From contig NC_056050.1 in assembly GCF_004379255.2 (NCBI RefSeq), positions 12,957,410-13,021,409 of the forward strand: 64,000 bases of DNA. The letters run 5' to 3'. Positions 1 through 10,466 of this stretch are shown here, one piece after another (the first letter of the stretch is position 1; every line of letters begins with the position of its first letter). Origin of the DNA: Salvia splendens. Taxonomy: Eukaryota > Streptophyta > Magnoliopsida > Lamiales > Lamiaceae. The notes under the pieces are model-generated. The model was not told the DNA's origin, searched no databases, and saw only the letters and a program-made list of their open reading frames with translations. Made by a program: the position numbers and the translations under genes.

Positions 1-935
1 GCTCGGGGATTACAAATATTGACGATGAAAATAAAGAAAAAAATAGGGATAAAGAAGTATGCACGCTATTATTCCTTTTTCGACAATAAACGTATTGAAT
101 TAGTATAAAAAAGAAAAAGTAGAACATAAGTTCGTCGCAAACTAACTACAATGCAATACACGAAGAGTTTAAGTTACAAGTAGAGAAGTATGAGGTCTTA
201 AAAAAGAGATAAGCAATAGCCCATCTTATCGGGCTATGCCACGCCAAGCCGTGTCCTGATCGGCTGTCGGGCCAAAGGCCACGAGCCGTGTCGCGAAGGG
301 AAGAATTTCTGTTAACTAGCGTGGTGCGTATAGATCCTCCTAATGTATTACTAAGCTAAATAATAGCCACTACACGACTTCGCGGAAACAAAGCTTAAGA
401 TGTTTGGAATTTAACCAATGCACGAATAATCCGACAAATGGCCAAATAAATTAAGTCGCTTGATTTAATTTATATTCAAGAATTTAACGGATTGGGAAGA
501 AGAAAGTAAAAATAATCACACACTTAGGAATGCATGCACGCTAAATGAATAATTACTTAAACCTAATTTAAGTACAATATTGTTTATAAAGGGGCGTCAT
601 CGCAAGACAAGTAAAAGCAAGTCGAGGAACGCTCGTTTGAGAATTTAAGCAGACGAGGTGGGCTTTTCTTTCAAAACGTGATTTTATGTGAAAACGTGAA
701 TATTTTTGAATGAGTTATCATGCCATGTTTTATTCATGATTACCTATCTGTTGGTTATGCCAAGCATGTTAAATCGAACTTGGGTCCCAGTAGGGCCGCA
801 AACCCTACTCGGACTAGTGTACACATATGGGACTGTGTGCTATCTCTTGAGTTGGCAGCTCCAGTGACCGTCGTGGAATGTGGCCACATTCCCGGTTCAC
901 ATAAGATCAGATATGGTATGTTATGATATGTTATG

Positions 936-949
936 TGACTGCGCAGTCA
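936..949. repeat. 14 bp perfect palindrome in LTR-1 copy 1
   Basis: TGACTGCGCAGTCA is its own reverse complement. The same 14 bases recur at the same relative place in copy 2 (7710-7723). Copies 3 and 4 lack an obvious match. Confidence 0.8.
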
Positions 950-1055
950 AGTTTATGAAAAGAAAAATAATTTAGTGACCAAGGATTTATTTAAAGAAAA
1001 ACCCCGCGCTCACTCAAGTATGGCTGACAACTAAATGAGAAATGTCTTCGGCAAT

Positions 1056-1118
1056 GAGCCCACTGAGTATACCAAATACTCAACCCTGCATGTTTGTTTT
1101 TCTTAATGTGCAGGTTGA
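1056..1118 (+). repeat. Paired-hairpin motif of LTR-1, copy 1
   Basis: Two short stems follow each other: GAGTA with a degenerate ATACTC partner, then CCTGCA paired with TGCAGG across a T-rich loop, ending in GTTGA. The flanks are poorly conserved between copies, but these stems are nearly invariant. Confidence 0.75.
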
Positions 1119-1295
1119 TCGTGGTCGGTGCGAGGAGGTGTTGGGAAGAGACTTATAAATAAATAGCTAGGTTGTAACGCCGGCCTCTTTCCTTTCTTTT
1201 TGGGGTATTTTTTATTTACTTATTATTTTTATTTATCCCTATCTTCCCTAAAATCTCTCCAACCACCAAATCCATCAATATCTATCAGTTTTGCC

Positions 1296-1304
1296 TATAT
1301 ATAT
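1296..1304 (+). promoter_or_regulatory. TATA-like box of LTR-1 copy 2
   Basis: TATATATAT lies about 125 bp inside the LTR start, and an AAACCCTAGAAA-type plant 5' leader follows about 45-60 bp downstream. It is the best candidate promoter in this LTR; transcription itself cannot be seen. Confidence 0.45.
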
Positions 1305-1794
1305 CCCACATTCACACCAGTTTTTACCCACTTTCTTTCAAAACCCTAGAAACAATCACATATCTAATTTTGGAGAGAAGAAAACCGAGAGATGAGGGGA
1401 GAAATAGAAGACGTAGAGGAGAGAAATTAGAGAGAACAGCAGTCGGGACACGACGGGCGTGGCTCCAGATGGGATGCCGCCGACCTTCCGACGACAGCTC
1501 GAGGTAGAGCTCGATTCACGGACGATGGTAGCAATGGCGGAGGGAATAGTGGGATGGATTAGGTGATACTTAGACTTCGGCGGATGGCGGGGGCGGCGTG
1601 GAAGCCGCCGTGAATTCTGGTTGTTCAGAGAGAAAGGAAAGACGGCGGAGATGGAAGAAGAAGACAGAGGTGATGTGAATTGGAGGTCACGGGAGCGTGA
1701 GAGCCTGCTGAACGGCGGCTGAGGCTGAGCAAGACGTTGGCAGCGCCAAGCGTGAAGTAGTTGTGACAGAGAAGTGAGAATCGGAGGGGGAAAA

Positions 1795-2019
1795 TGTAGA
1801 AATTAAGAATTGGGAGAATTTCTTTATCTTATTATTCACATTGCATTTACATGTTTATGTAGACATAGGAAGAATCTATACAAGGTAATATCCTAAACAA
1901 GGTAAAACGTGTATATAATCTTCCTAATTGCTTGTGATTGATTTCCTCCGATTTCTTCCTTGATTCCATCTAATCTCCTCTTTGATTTGTGCAGGAGATC
2001 CTCTGCAATATTTCCAACA
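1795..2019 (-). repeat. 3' LTR of the Copia element
   Basis: 225 bp, TG...CA in both readings. It differs from the 5' LTR (6679-6903) at three sites, one of them in the terminal dinucleotide, where this copy keeps CA and the other has TA on the + strand. Confidence 0.95.
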
Positions 2020-2030
2020 CTCCCCCTCAA
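2020..2030 (-). promoter_or_regulatory. Polypurine tract of the Copia element
   Basis: Minus-strand TGAGGGGGAG directly abuts the 3' LTR and follows the pol stop codon immediately, the normal place for plus-strand priming. Confidence 0.85.
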
Positions 2031-2031
2031 G

Positions 2032-3513
2032 TTAAGCGACGGGATTTCCGAAGCTTAACTTGCTCAAAACTTCTTGAAAGTTCTTGGCAGATACGGCTTT
2101 GGTTAAGATGTCAGCTAGTTGGTCTTCCGACTTCACATATGGGATCTCTACTATCTTCTCTTCGAGGTTCTCCTTTATGAAGTGTCGGTCAATTTCGACG
2201 TGTTTGGTTCTATCATGTTGCACCGGATTCTCTGAAATACTAATTGCGGCCTTGTTGTCACAGAGTAATTTGCATGTCTTCTGTGATTCGAGATTCAGTT
2301 CCTTCATTACCCTCCTAAGCCAAAGGATTTCCGTGAGTCCGCTTTTGATGCCTCGAAATTCCGCTTCTGCACTCGATAGAGCCACTACTTTCTGCTTCTT
2401 GCTCCTCCAAGTGACCAAATTACCACCAACAAATGTAAAGTATCCTCCAGTCGATCGTCTATCTACCGGATTTCCTGCCCAATCTGCATCTGTGTATCCA
2501 TGAATGTCGAGATGTCCATTCTTTCGAAACAATATTCCATGCCCAGCGGTTCCTATTAGGTAGCGCACTACTCTAAGTGTTGCTTCCCAATGTTCGTTCT
2601 GTGGGTTATGCATAAACTGACTGAGTACCCCAACTGCATATGCAATATCAGGCCGAGTGTGGGATAGATATATAAGCTTTCCTACTAGCCTCTGGTATCT
2701 TCCCCTATCAGTTGATGATGCTCCGCTGATTATTTGAAGGCCATGATTCTGCACCATAGGAGTATCCGCTAGTTTGCATTCGAGCATTCCTAATTCCGTC
2801 AAGAGATCAAGGACATACTTTCGTTGACTAATGAAGATTCCTCTTCCAGATCTGAGCACTTCAATCCCAAGGAAATACTTGAGGTCTCCTAGATTCTTCA
2901 TCTCAAATTCTGCAGCCAAATGTCCCTTGAGATCGTTTATTTCATCTGTATCATCCCCTGTAATTATCATATCATCTACATAAATTATCAGACAGGTGAT
3001 CTTTTCTCCTCTTCGTTTGATGAACAAGGTGTAATCGGAGTTACTCTGCCGATAGCCGTATTGCTTCATTACCTCCGTGAATCTCCCGAACCAAGCTCTT
3101 GGGGACTGCTTCAACCCATATAGAGTTTTCCTCAACTTGCACACCTTGTCTTGTCCAAATTCTTCTGTGAAGCCCGGTGGTGCCTCCATATAGATCGGAT
3201 CCTTCAATTCTCCATGAAGAAACGCATTGGTGACGTCATATTGATGAAGTGGCCAGTCTTTGTTTGCTGCAATAGACAGTAAGACTCTTACCGTGTTCAT
3301 TTTTGCAACTGGGGAGAATGTCTCTGAGTAGTCAACTCCTTGAGTTTGCGTATACCCCTTTGCCACCAATCGAGCCTTGTATCTCTCAATACTCCCATCA
3401 CGTCTCCGTTTGATTGTGAAGACCCATCTGCAGCCAACTGTATGTTTACCATCGGGTAAGGAATCTACCTCCCAAGTGTCGTTCCGTTTCAGCGCTCTCA
3501 TCTCGACTAGCAT
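2032..3513 (-). pseudogene. Copia pol, reverse transcriptase and RNase H part (open 493 aa)
   Basis: This is the C-terminal half of Copia pol. The reverse transcriptase family (RVT_2) is recognised from WEVDSLPDGKHTVGCRWVF near residue 15, YKARLVAKGYTQ, the catalytic YVDDM near residue 180, and LKYFLGIEV. Copia RNase H follows with YTDADWAG (around 340), SSAEAEF and the CDNKAAI motif with catalytic Asp. The reading frame is open to a TAA just before the polypurine tract. It is not independent: the upstream integrase frame runs into it with a one-base loss at about 3510, so the polyprotein would end early. All catalytic residues look present, and this is the best-preserved coding piece in the window. 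Confidence 0.93.
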
Positions 3514-4754
3514 TGCTCCCTCCAGTCCTTGATTTTGAAGGCTTCTTCAAAGGTTCTGGGAATCTCCTCTTCGCACAGGGCTGCATGAAATGCCTTCGCC
3601 ATTTTGGATATGTTGGCGTTGGCGAAGTTGGCCACAGAGTATCTGTTCTTCCTCCCTATCCGCTCCGGGGAGTATCTCTTTGGTGGAATTCCCCTCGTAC
3701 TTCGTGGGGGAAGCACGTACTGTCCTGTATCCTGATCAATAGTAGTATCTTCTTCCTCTTCTGTATTAAGTGGGTCAGGAACAATATCTGAACTGTCATG
3801 ATTCGGACTAGAAGTTACCTCGGATTCCGTTACGGTTAGATCAGAGGAGCGCGGCGGAAGCGTTGTAGGGGTCGTCTCTGCTGACGAGATCGGCTCAGGA
3901 ATGGTGCCAGCTTGCTCTGTTAGATCCGAATCAAAGTTACTTGGCACATACCACCGAAGGGAGTCGTTTTCTTGGGTCTCCCCCTGTCTCACACTCTCCC
4001 CCTGAGTCCCAAGGTGGTAGAAGAATTCGGTTTCAAGAAAGTTGCAGTGCATGGTGGTAATAATCCGTTTGGTTTTGGGGTCATAACATCTATAGCCCTT
4101 CTGGTTAATCCCGTAACCCATAAAAACACATTTGATCGCACATGGGGAAAATTTATTTCTTTCATGCTTGGGAACGTGGACATAAACAGAACAACCAAAG
4201 GTTTTTGGTGGTAATGATAAGGCGGAGGGAATTTTGGTTAAGGTGGAAAGGTGATCTAGAGGTGTTCTCCGGTTTAGTATTTTTGTGGGAAGTCGGTTGA
4301 GAAGGTAAACTGAGGTGGCTACGGCTTCAGGCCAAAAAGATGGGGGTACCTTTGAGTCAAACAAGAGGGCACGGGTCATTTCAAGGATGATTCGATTTTT
4401 CCGTTCCGCTACCCCGTTTTGTTCTGGTATGTGGGAGGACGAAGTCTGGTGAACTAACCCATTTTCGTCAAAGAACTTATTCATGGAGCTGTTTAAGAAT
4501 TCCCCCCCATTGTCAGATCTGAGGATTTTAACAAACATTTGAAATTGGGTTTGAATCATTTTATAAAACAGTACAAATTTATACACTTCAGATTTATGTT
4601 TCATAAAATAAACCCAAGTAACTCTACTGCAATCTTCAATGAATATCACAAAGTATTTAAAACCAAAAGCAGTTCCTATAGGCGCTGGGCCCCACACATC
4701 AGAATGAATTAGGGAAAAAACAGTGTCAACACGAGTATCATTTAGTTTAAACAA
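3507..4754 (-). pseudogene. Copia pol, integrase part
   Basis: Integrase core (rve) of a Copia polyprotein, 415 codons open. The DDE catalytic triad is visible: Asp in HSDVWGP, Asp in RSDNGGEF, and Glu in NGVAERKNR. The downstream FGCSVYVHVP and CVFMGYG..KGYRCYDP segments are the usual Copia integrase C-terminal block. It ends at REQC because one base is missing relative to the reverse transcriptase frame. Upstream, an in-frame TAG separates it from the zinc-binding domain. Confidence 0.92.
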
Positions 4755-4763
4755 GTTTCGGTG

Positions 4764-5753
4764 GCTCTAGGCCAAAACACATGCTTCACACGAGAAGTTT
4801 TTCGGAACAAAAAGTTTAGGAAATAAGGATTTTAAATAACCCAGAGAGGTATGGCCCATCCGATGGTGCCAGAGCCAAGTATCTTGATTAGTGGATCCGT
4901 GAGCAAGCATCGCCGCACCATCTCGTCGAGCAATCTCATCCACAAAGTAGAGCCCACGACGCTCAGTGCCACGTCCAATAATCTTCCCTGTCCGGATATC
5001 CGGCAACATACAGAAGTTCGGGTGCATGAGTAGAGTACAATTTAAATCCTTAGTCACATGACTAATTGACATCAACTTCTGAGATAATCTAGGCACATAG
5101 AGACAATTGGGAATATGAACATTAAGAAAGATTTCTATACTTCCCGCCCCTTCCACTGGTGTTACCCCTCCATTTGCAGTTTTTATATGTGACTTAGGAG
5201 TTCTATGAATTTCCAAGAAATCATTTCTGTCGAAAGACATTGTATCGGTCGCCCCACAGTCAAAGATCCATCCGGTGTCATTAACAACATCACAATTTTG
5301 GGCCTCAAATGCATATGATAAGTTTTCCAAGGGTGCAAATGAGTTTTGGCAAATGATGGGGTCATTTTCGCAATTATTGATAGGCTGGGGACGATTTCTA
5401 GAATAATTATCCTGATGGGGGTAATTTTCATAATTCTTAGGATTCTTGGACTTAATAGCAAGGGTGTGTGTATTAGGGTTAGGAATCGAAATCCCCAACC
5501 CTTTACCTCCTTCACCGCCGCCGTCCAATCTGAGAGCGGCTACCATAGCCTCGGCCGTCTTCCCTCCACCGCCGCTGCCTTCGCCTCGCCCGCCACCATC
5601 GGTTGGGAGGCCACTGGCATCGGGTCTCTTTTCCTGGAATGCCACCGCCTCTCGATTCCCTTCTGTCTGGCTTCGGCCTCCTCCGCCGTTGGTCCCGATT
5701 GAGACCTTAGCCTTCCCGGCTTTCTCTTCCTCCCACCAATCTGGATACCCTAC
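4764..5753 (-). pseudogene. Copia protease and gag-pre-integrase zinc domain
   Basis: The segment joins the retroviral-type aspartic protease and the HHCC gag_pre-integrs domain. The protease active site reads WIFDCGATD; the residue after Asp is Cys where Ser or Thr is usual, so activity is doubtful. The zinc domain shows WLWHHRMGH followed by CEAC. It stops at a TAG directly after CEACVLA, where the family has Lys. The N-terminal linker is Gly-rich and is open on both strands; the antisense frames there are shadows. It shares the frame of the integrase. Confidence 0.88.
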
Positions 5754-6559
5754 TCATTGGAAACAGGTTTCCTTTGTGTGTTTGTGCATTCCACAATGGG
5801 AGCACCATAATTTGGATCTGTCCGGTCTGTTGTTTCCCCGGCGGTTGGCGGCGGAGCGCGGTATCGGTGGTTGTGCTCTGTTTTGTGGTGGCTGTGATGG
5901 GCGGTAATCACGCGCTCCGAACCCGAATCCGATCCCCGATGATGTCTCTGAACCGACGGTGATAGAGGTTGAATCGGATGCCGGTGACATGATCTTGAGT
6001 CGAGCCGCCTCCCGTTTCACCCATCCATACGCTACGTCGGCTGAGGGGTAGGGATCCTCCTTGACGATCTCGCGTCGGATCCAGTCGTACTTCTCGTTCA
6101 ACCCGGTGAGAAATTTAAACAGCCGTAATTCGGATTTGATATCTCGATATTGTGCTACTCCTTTGTCGCAGCAATTCACGGTTTTTTGAGGGCATCGATC
6201 GATGTCGATCTATGCCCCGTGCAGCCTGCTCCAGTAGGCTTCTAATGTCGAATCTCCTTGCATAATCTTGCTTTCCTTGTCTCGCAAATCATATATTAGG
6301 TATGAGTCCGCTGAACTTGCGAACGTGACGGCGAGGGTATCCCACAGTGCCTTCGCCGTTTGATGATGTGCGAAGTCGGCGATGAGGCTGATGTTCCTGT
6401 TATGTGGCGGTAGACTCCTCGGCCGCCTATGGACACTTTCATCAATCGTGCCCATAATGGATAGTTTAAGCCATTCAACTTGAAGGCTATGGTAACACTC
6501 TTGCTTGACCTGATTTTCTCGGCAATAGGTTCGGTTGTTTCTGGTTTGTCTTCGGCCAT
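5754..6559 (-). pseudogene. Copia gag, frameshifted
   Basis: Copia gag (UBN2-like) starts at an ATG reading MAEDKPETTE. Recognisable blocks are FKLNGLNYPLWARLMKVSI near the start, then after a frameshift at about 6380-6450 AKALWDTLAVTF and LFKFLTGLNEKYDWIRREI, and finally a zinc knuckle WCSHCGMHKHTKETC (CX2CX4HX4C). A stop near 6207 and another at about 5751 interrupt the second frame. Gag forms the particle core and packages element RNA; this copy cannot make it intact. Confidence 0.88.
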
Positions 6560-6579
6560 TTCGGTCAAGAAAGGTATGA

Positions 6580-6660
6580 TTCTGGGGCTGGTTTGGTTGT
6601 TCTCGCCGTTTCAGTCGAGAAAGGTATGATTTTGGGGCTATGATGAAGGTTTTCTGAGCC
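6580..6660 (-). repeat. Short duplication in the Copia leader
   Basis: A stretch containing GAGAAAGGTATGATT and TGGGGCT occurs twice (starting near 6560 and near 6610) between the primer-binding site and gag. It probably reflects slippage. Confidence 0.5.
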
Positions 6661-6678
6661 TAACCTGCTCGGATGCCA
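6661..6678 (-). promoter_or_regulatory. Copia primer-binding site
   Basis: Directly after the 5' LTR the minus strand reads TGGCATCCGAGCAGGTTA, close to the plant initiator Met-tRNA complement TGGTATCAGAGC with two changes. Confidence 0.85.
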
Positions 6679-6903
6679 TGTAGAAATTAAGAATTGGGAG
6701 AATTTCTTTATCTTATTATTCACACTGCATTTACATGTTTATGTAGACATAGGAAGAATCTATACAAGGTAATATCCTAAACAAGGTAAAACGTGTATAT
6801 AATCTTCCTAATTGCTTGTGATTGATTTCCTCCGATTTCTTCCTTGATTCCATCTAATCTCCTCTTTGATTTGTGCAGGAGATCCTCTGCAATCTTTCCA
6901 ATA
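6679..6903 (-). repeat. 5' LTR of the Copia element
   Basis: 225 bp, almost identical to 1795-2019. Target duplication GAAAA follows at 6904-6908. Confidence 0.95.
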
Positions 6904-7709
6904 GAAAATGTGAAAGATCGGCTCATCGTGGCTGACCGCAGCTGCTGGGACCAAACTCGGTGGCGATGGAAAAGTAGAGGCAGTGGCGGCAAAGAGGCGA
7001 TGATTTCCGGGCGACCACGGTGGTAAATGGTGGCGGATAAGTAGTGGTGTGAAGTGACAATTGAGAATTGAGAAAGAGATAGAGCTGAAGAAGAGGGAGA
7101 AGCCCAACGGAGGGTGAAATGAGAGAAAGAGAGTGAGAAAAAAAGTTGGTTTCTGTGCATTTGGTTTCTCTCCAACTAAGTTTTATTTTAGGGTCGTAAG
7201 TTGTGGGCTGATGAGTTAATTGATATTGAGCCAGCGAGAGTAATAACAAGGTTTAAAGGTCGGGCAGTTTGTCCGTTTTGGTTGGACTGAGTTCTGCTTA
7301 CATTAGAAGGGCCGTTTTATTCATGGTGGGCCAAGATAAATTAACGTGAGTGTTGAGCCGATGGAGATGGGAAGCTTGGGCAGCAGCCTCGAAAATAAAT
7401 GAAAGAGCATAGAAGCATGGACACAAAGGAAGGGTTGTTCTTTGTGAACTAAGCTGATGGCAAAGTAACAAGTTCAAGTTCAAAAGAGTTTTCTTTCGCA
7501 AGCAAGTAAGGCGAAGTGAGAGTTTTCAAGTTAAGAATATTAAGAGAATGAGGTGGGTTTTCTAACTAAGTATTTTGTGGGCTTTCGAACTAAAATTTTA
7601 CTGTTGGCTTTCTTTTTAAATAAGGGCAATGCCCTAAGTCTTTTTATGTGAAAAATGATGTGAATATTTGTCATCAATGGATCAGATATGGTAGACATAT
7701 ATGGGAAAA

Positions 7710-7723
7710 TGACTGCGCAGTCA
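7710..7723. repeat. 14 bp perfect palindrome in LTR-1 copy 2
   Basis: TGACTGCGCAGTCA, identical to 936-949, lies about 110-125 bp upstream of the paired-hairpin motif in both copies. Confidence 0.8.
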
Positions 7724-7834
7724 CGAGTTTTACGATGTAAATGATTTTAGTGTCTTGGGCGATTTCTAAAGTTAAAACCCCAAGGTCACTCAATGGTGGC
7801 ATGATAAATACTTTTTATAAAATGTTTTCGGCAT

Positions 7835-7897
7835 GAGTCCACTGAGTGCATCAAGTACTCAGCCCTGCATTTCTTTTTAAAAATGTGCAGGTTGAGC
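7835..7897 (+). repeat. Paired-hairpin motif of LTR-1, copy 2
   Basis: CACTGAGT..ACTCAG forms the first stem, CCTGCA..TGCAGG the second, with GTTGAGC after it. Spacing is the same as in the other three copies. Confidence 0.75.
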
Positions 7898-8469
7898 GTG
7901 ACGGGTGCGGTGGGTGTTGAGAAAGACCGTTGAAGAAATTTAAGTGTTTAGAATGTGTCATGTCTTCACACATGGCATATTCCTTCTCTCAAATGCTTCC
8001 GCTGAGTAGTTGACCTTCTTTTGAGTTCTCATATCGCTGAAATAATATTCATTTTTGAGTTGTTGATTGTTGAGATACTCTGATTTTATTCGAGTTATTC
8101 CCATTTGTTTCGAGCTATGGTCGAGTTGTGTTGTTTTCCCTTTTCTCCCCCGCTTCTTTAATCCTCCCCTAGTCGCGATCAACAGTGTTTTCTATCCTTA
8201 AAAAATGTGGGCGTGACATAGGTAGCTGATTTAATATGTCTCCATACATATTACTTCGTCTTGGAACCTTCCGCTGCATGTTTAAGAATCGTTTTAGTGA
8301 AGGCTATGCACTTAGTTAATTACTCTGATTTCGATGTGGTTGTATCCTTTTCACTTTAAGACATTGTCCCTTGAATTAAGTACTTTTTATGACGAGTTTG
8401 TAACCAATGAGTTTAATTTAATCGCGAAATAGCTACACTCACTATTAGTAGGGAGTTGTGGTCGTGACA

Positions 8470-9600
8470 CACTTATTTATTATTTATAGAGTAATCAAAC
8501 TCCAACTAGATAGGTTCCGAATAATAAAACCTTGTTTCGAGCTCCTCTTGTGGACGTTATCAAACGAGACGCATTTAAATTCATTTAGTCTTTGGCCATG
8601 TATATCAATTTATGCTATGGTTTGAAATTAAAAAAAAAAAGAAATAGTCAACTAAAATGTTATTATTGGATAATACAAATTTTCTAACTTGACTTCTCAA
8701 AGAAGTTTTAAATTTTTATGATTTAAATTATTTATATATTTAATGTGGATATGTTTAATATTCCATATATTTTTTTCAAATTAATTTTTATAATTAAGCT
8801 ATTAAATTTATATATTAATTTATCTTTTATTTGGATTAATGACTTGAATAGCACTTTCAATAAACATCTTTACTTAAACATATTTTCTTTATTTATATAT
8901 CTTATTCTAATTAATTCATACTCTTTGATCTTTAGTCACACATCTTATTTTTTTCATTAATTTTATTATTTTTACTCCACTTAGATTATAAATTAAAATT
9001 GTTTAAATGTTTCATTCACTAGGGAGTAGTAAATTCTTCAATTTGAGTGAGGCAAGATAAGTACATTTCTGTTTTTTTAAATCTACATATTGCTTTCAAT
9101 TCTTATTTTCTATATATTTATTATATTTTATATTCATTTATTTTAGTTTACTATTATTTTTTTCTTTTAATTTCAGACCATAGCATAACTTGATATACAT
9201 TGCCAAAGACTAAATGAATTTTTTATATTAGAAAGAATAAATTTCTTACTTCCCGCCACATATACATATAAAAAGTAAATTACTACTATCACTTAAAATA
9301 ACGATAATATTTTATGCATCTTGTTTGTTTTGAATAATGTGACAATTTACACTACTCTTTATATTAAGAAGTTATACAAACTTTATAAGTTAGATTTAAT
9401 TTTAAATATATATAATTTCATCTTATTCCTTAGTTCTTATTCAAATCGGAGTATAATTTAAACCTGATACAAAACTATTTGGAAATAGTAGGTTTCTTGG
9501 TGATATGCATTATTTATACCTGATCTCTAACAAGAAGCTTTGCTGAATTATAGTATGAATTTGCTACACTTTTTCGAGTTGGGACTTCCTTTTCAGTCAG
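8470..9600. other. AT-rich spacer without genes
   Basis: Strongly AT-rich sequence. Short frames here are low-complexity. Its only structure is the inverted-repeat element at 8578-9220. Confidence 0.6.
8578..9220. mobile_element. 643 bp AT-rich element with 52 bp terminal inverted repeats
   Basis: The arms 8578-8629 and 9169-9220 are reverse complements with about three mismatches, reading AATTCATTTAGTCTTTGG at the outer ends. The interior is AT-rich and non-coding. Long inverted repeats fit a non-autonomous DNA transposon, perhaps Mutator-like. No clear target duplication was found, so the superfamily is open. Confidence 0.7.
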
Positions 9601-9759
9601 TCCGCTAGTCCACTATTGTGCGCTCCCGACGGACGAGCAGACAGACTAGCGATTTTTTCTATTTTTTTCAAAACACTATATATACGGCTCGTTACACTTC
9701 ATTTTTTATTTGCACCACTTGTATTAACGAGTTTCTCTTCTTTAACTCTACATCGCGAA

Positions 9760-10363
9760 ATGGCTGATGCGGGGGTAGTGGTGCGGGTGGTAGTGGTGGG
9801 GATGCTGATGACGTACACCGGTGAATTAACGAAGAGTTGCGGGCCTATACGTCCGCGGAGATAAAATCACCTGATACAAGCGGCCTTGCAGCAGCAGCCG
9901 GCGGTACCTTGCCCCATCCATCATCGAGCTGTAGTTCTCCGGGACCACGTCGCTGCACACCAACGGTTGTATGACGACTATTTCGTTGAGCAGCCGCGAT
10001 TTGGGGACAACTTTTTGAGGCGGCGTTTTAGGATCCACCGAGATCTATTTACGCGTATCGTGAACGCTTTAGAGCGTCGGTACAAGTATTTTCGGTTCAG
10101 GTTGGATGCGAGTGGCAGACCCAGACACTCGCCTATAAAGAAGTGCACTGCCGCAATCAGGTAGTTGGCCTACAGAGGCGCGGCCAACATGTTCGACGAA
10201 TACCTCCACATCGGCGAGACGAATGCTGCGAGTGTCTTAAGTATTTTTGTCAATGCGTGATTGAGATATTCAGGGAGAGGTATCTTCGGAAGCCTACCCC
10301 CGAAGACTGCCAGGCTTTGATAGACATGCACGGGAATGTGCACAGGTTTCCAGGGATGTTGGG
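9760..10363 (+). pseudogene. PIF/Harbinger transposase, N-terminal half, broken by an LTR
   Basis: This encodes the first part of a plant Harbinger transposase (DDE_Tnp_4 family), in at least two frames. Visible landmarks are YDDYFVEQPRFG, FRRRFRIHRDLFTRIV-like text, then CLKYFCQCVIEIF, YLRKPTPEDC and finally RFPGMLG. The family continues after GMLG with the first catalytic Asp (GSID); here the gene stops at exactly that point because an Athila-like LTR begins at 10364. A TATATATA-like box precedes it at about 9675. The continuation, starting at the following residues, is found on the opposite strand at 18081-18720. Frameshifts mean no product. Confidence 0.85.
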
Positions 10364-10466
10364 TGATAAGACTCATTTCATGTATGTGTTTTGTGATAAA
10401 ACTATACCCAATTCTTTAATCTGACGTGCAAATGTGAGCCAGGTGTGTGTGAATTCCATCATATTC

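Larger units (their letters stand above)
1795..6903 (-). mobile_element. Young Ty1/Copia LTR retrotransposon, full length, coding sequence broken
   Basis: The element is 5,109 bp, bounded by 225 bp LTRs and a 5 bp target duplication GAAAA (1790-1794 and 6904-6908). It sits inside LTR-1 copy 2. On the minus strand the order is 5' LTR, primer-binding site, gag, protease, integrase, reverse transcriptase, RNase H, polypurine tract, 3' LTR. Integrase before reverse transcriptase defines Ty1/Copia. The LTRs differ at three positions by eye, so insertion is recent. Frameshifts in gag and at the integrase-RT junction and three in-frame stops show that this copy is not autonomous. The short LTRs would fit the Ale/Retrofit lineage, but this is a guess. 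Confidence 0.95.
1173..8218 (+). mobile_element. LTR-1 family copy 2, probable solo LTR carrying a nested Copia element
   Basis: The LTR starts TGTAACGCCGG at 1173 and ends GGGCGTGACA at 8218. The 5 bp target duplication TAGGT is at 1168-1172 and 8219-8223. Without the nested Copia it is about 1.9 kb. Read on the + strand, a TATA-like run at 1296-1304 is followed by a CT-rich, AAACCCTAGAAA-type leader and later by the palindrome (7710-7723) and the paired hairpin (7835-7897). This order suggests U3-R-U5 on the + strand. No internal gag-pol of its own flanks it, so it is read as a solo LTR. Confidence 0.8.
1..8469 (+). mobile_element. LTR-1 family copy 1, left end outside window, split by copy 2
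   Basis: This is the outer of two nested LTRs of the same family. Its parts are 1-1172 and 8224-8469; its right end is GGTCGTGACA at 8460-8469, matching the ends of the other copies. It contains the family hallmarks in order: a palindrome TGACTGCGCAGTCA (936-949) and the paired-hairpin motif (1056-1118). LTR copy 2 interrupts it at 1173 with target duplication TAGGT. No coding sequence is seen. The TGTCACG..TACA style of ends (seen here in reverse) resembles plant Ty3/Gypsy LTRs; the lineage is inferred only. The left end lies outside the window, so whether it is a solo LTR is unknown. Confidence 0.72.

Noticed and set aside
720..926. Short open frame in the outer LTR
   Set aside because: It lies in LTR sequence also present in other copies without an open frame; no domain.
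5346..5907. Open frames on the + strand over the Copia gag-protease linker
   Set aside because: They are antisense shadows of the GC-rich, Gly-coding Copia linker.
9616..9864. Separate small protein before the Harbinger transposase
   Set aside because: It is the frame-shifted start region of the transposase and a GT-rich stretch, not an independent gene.
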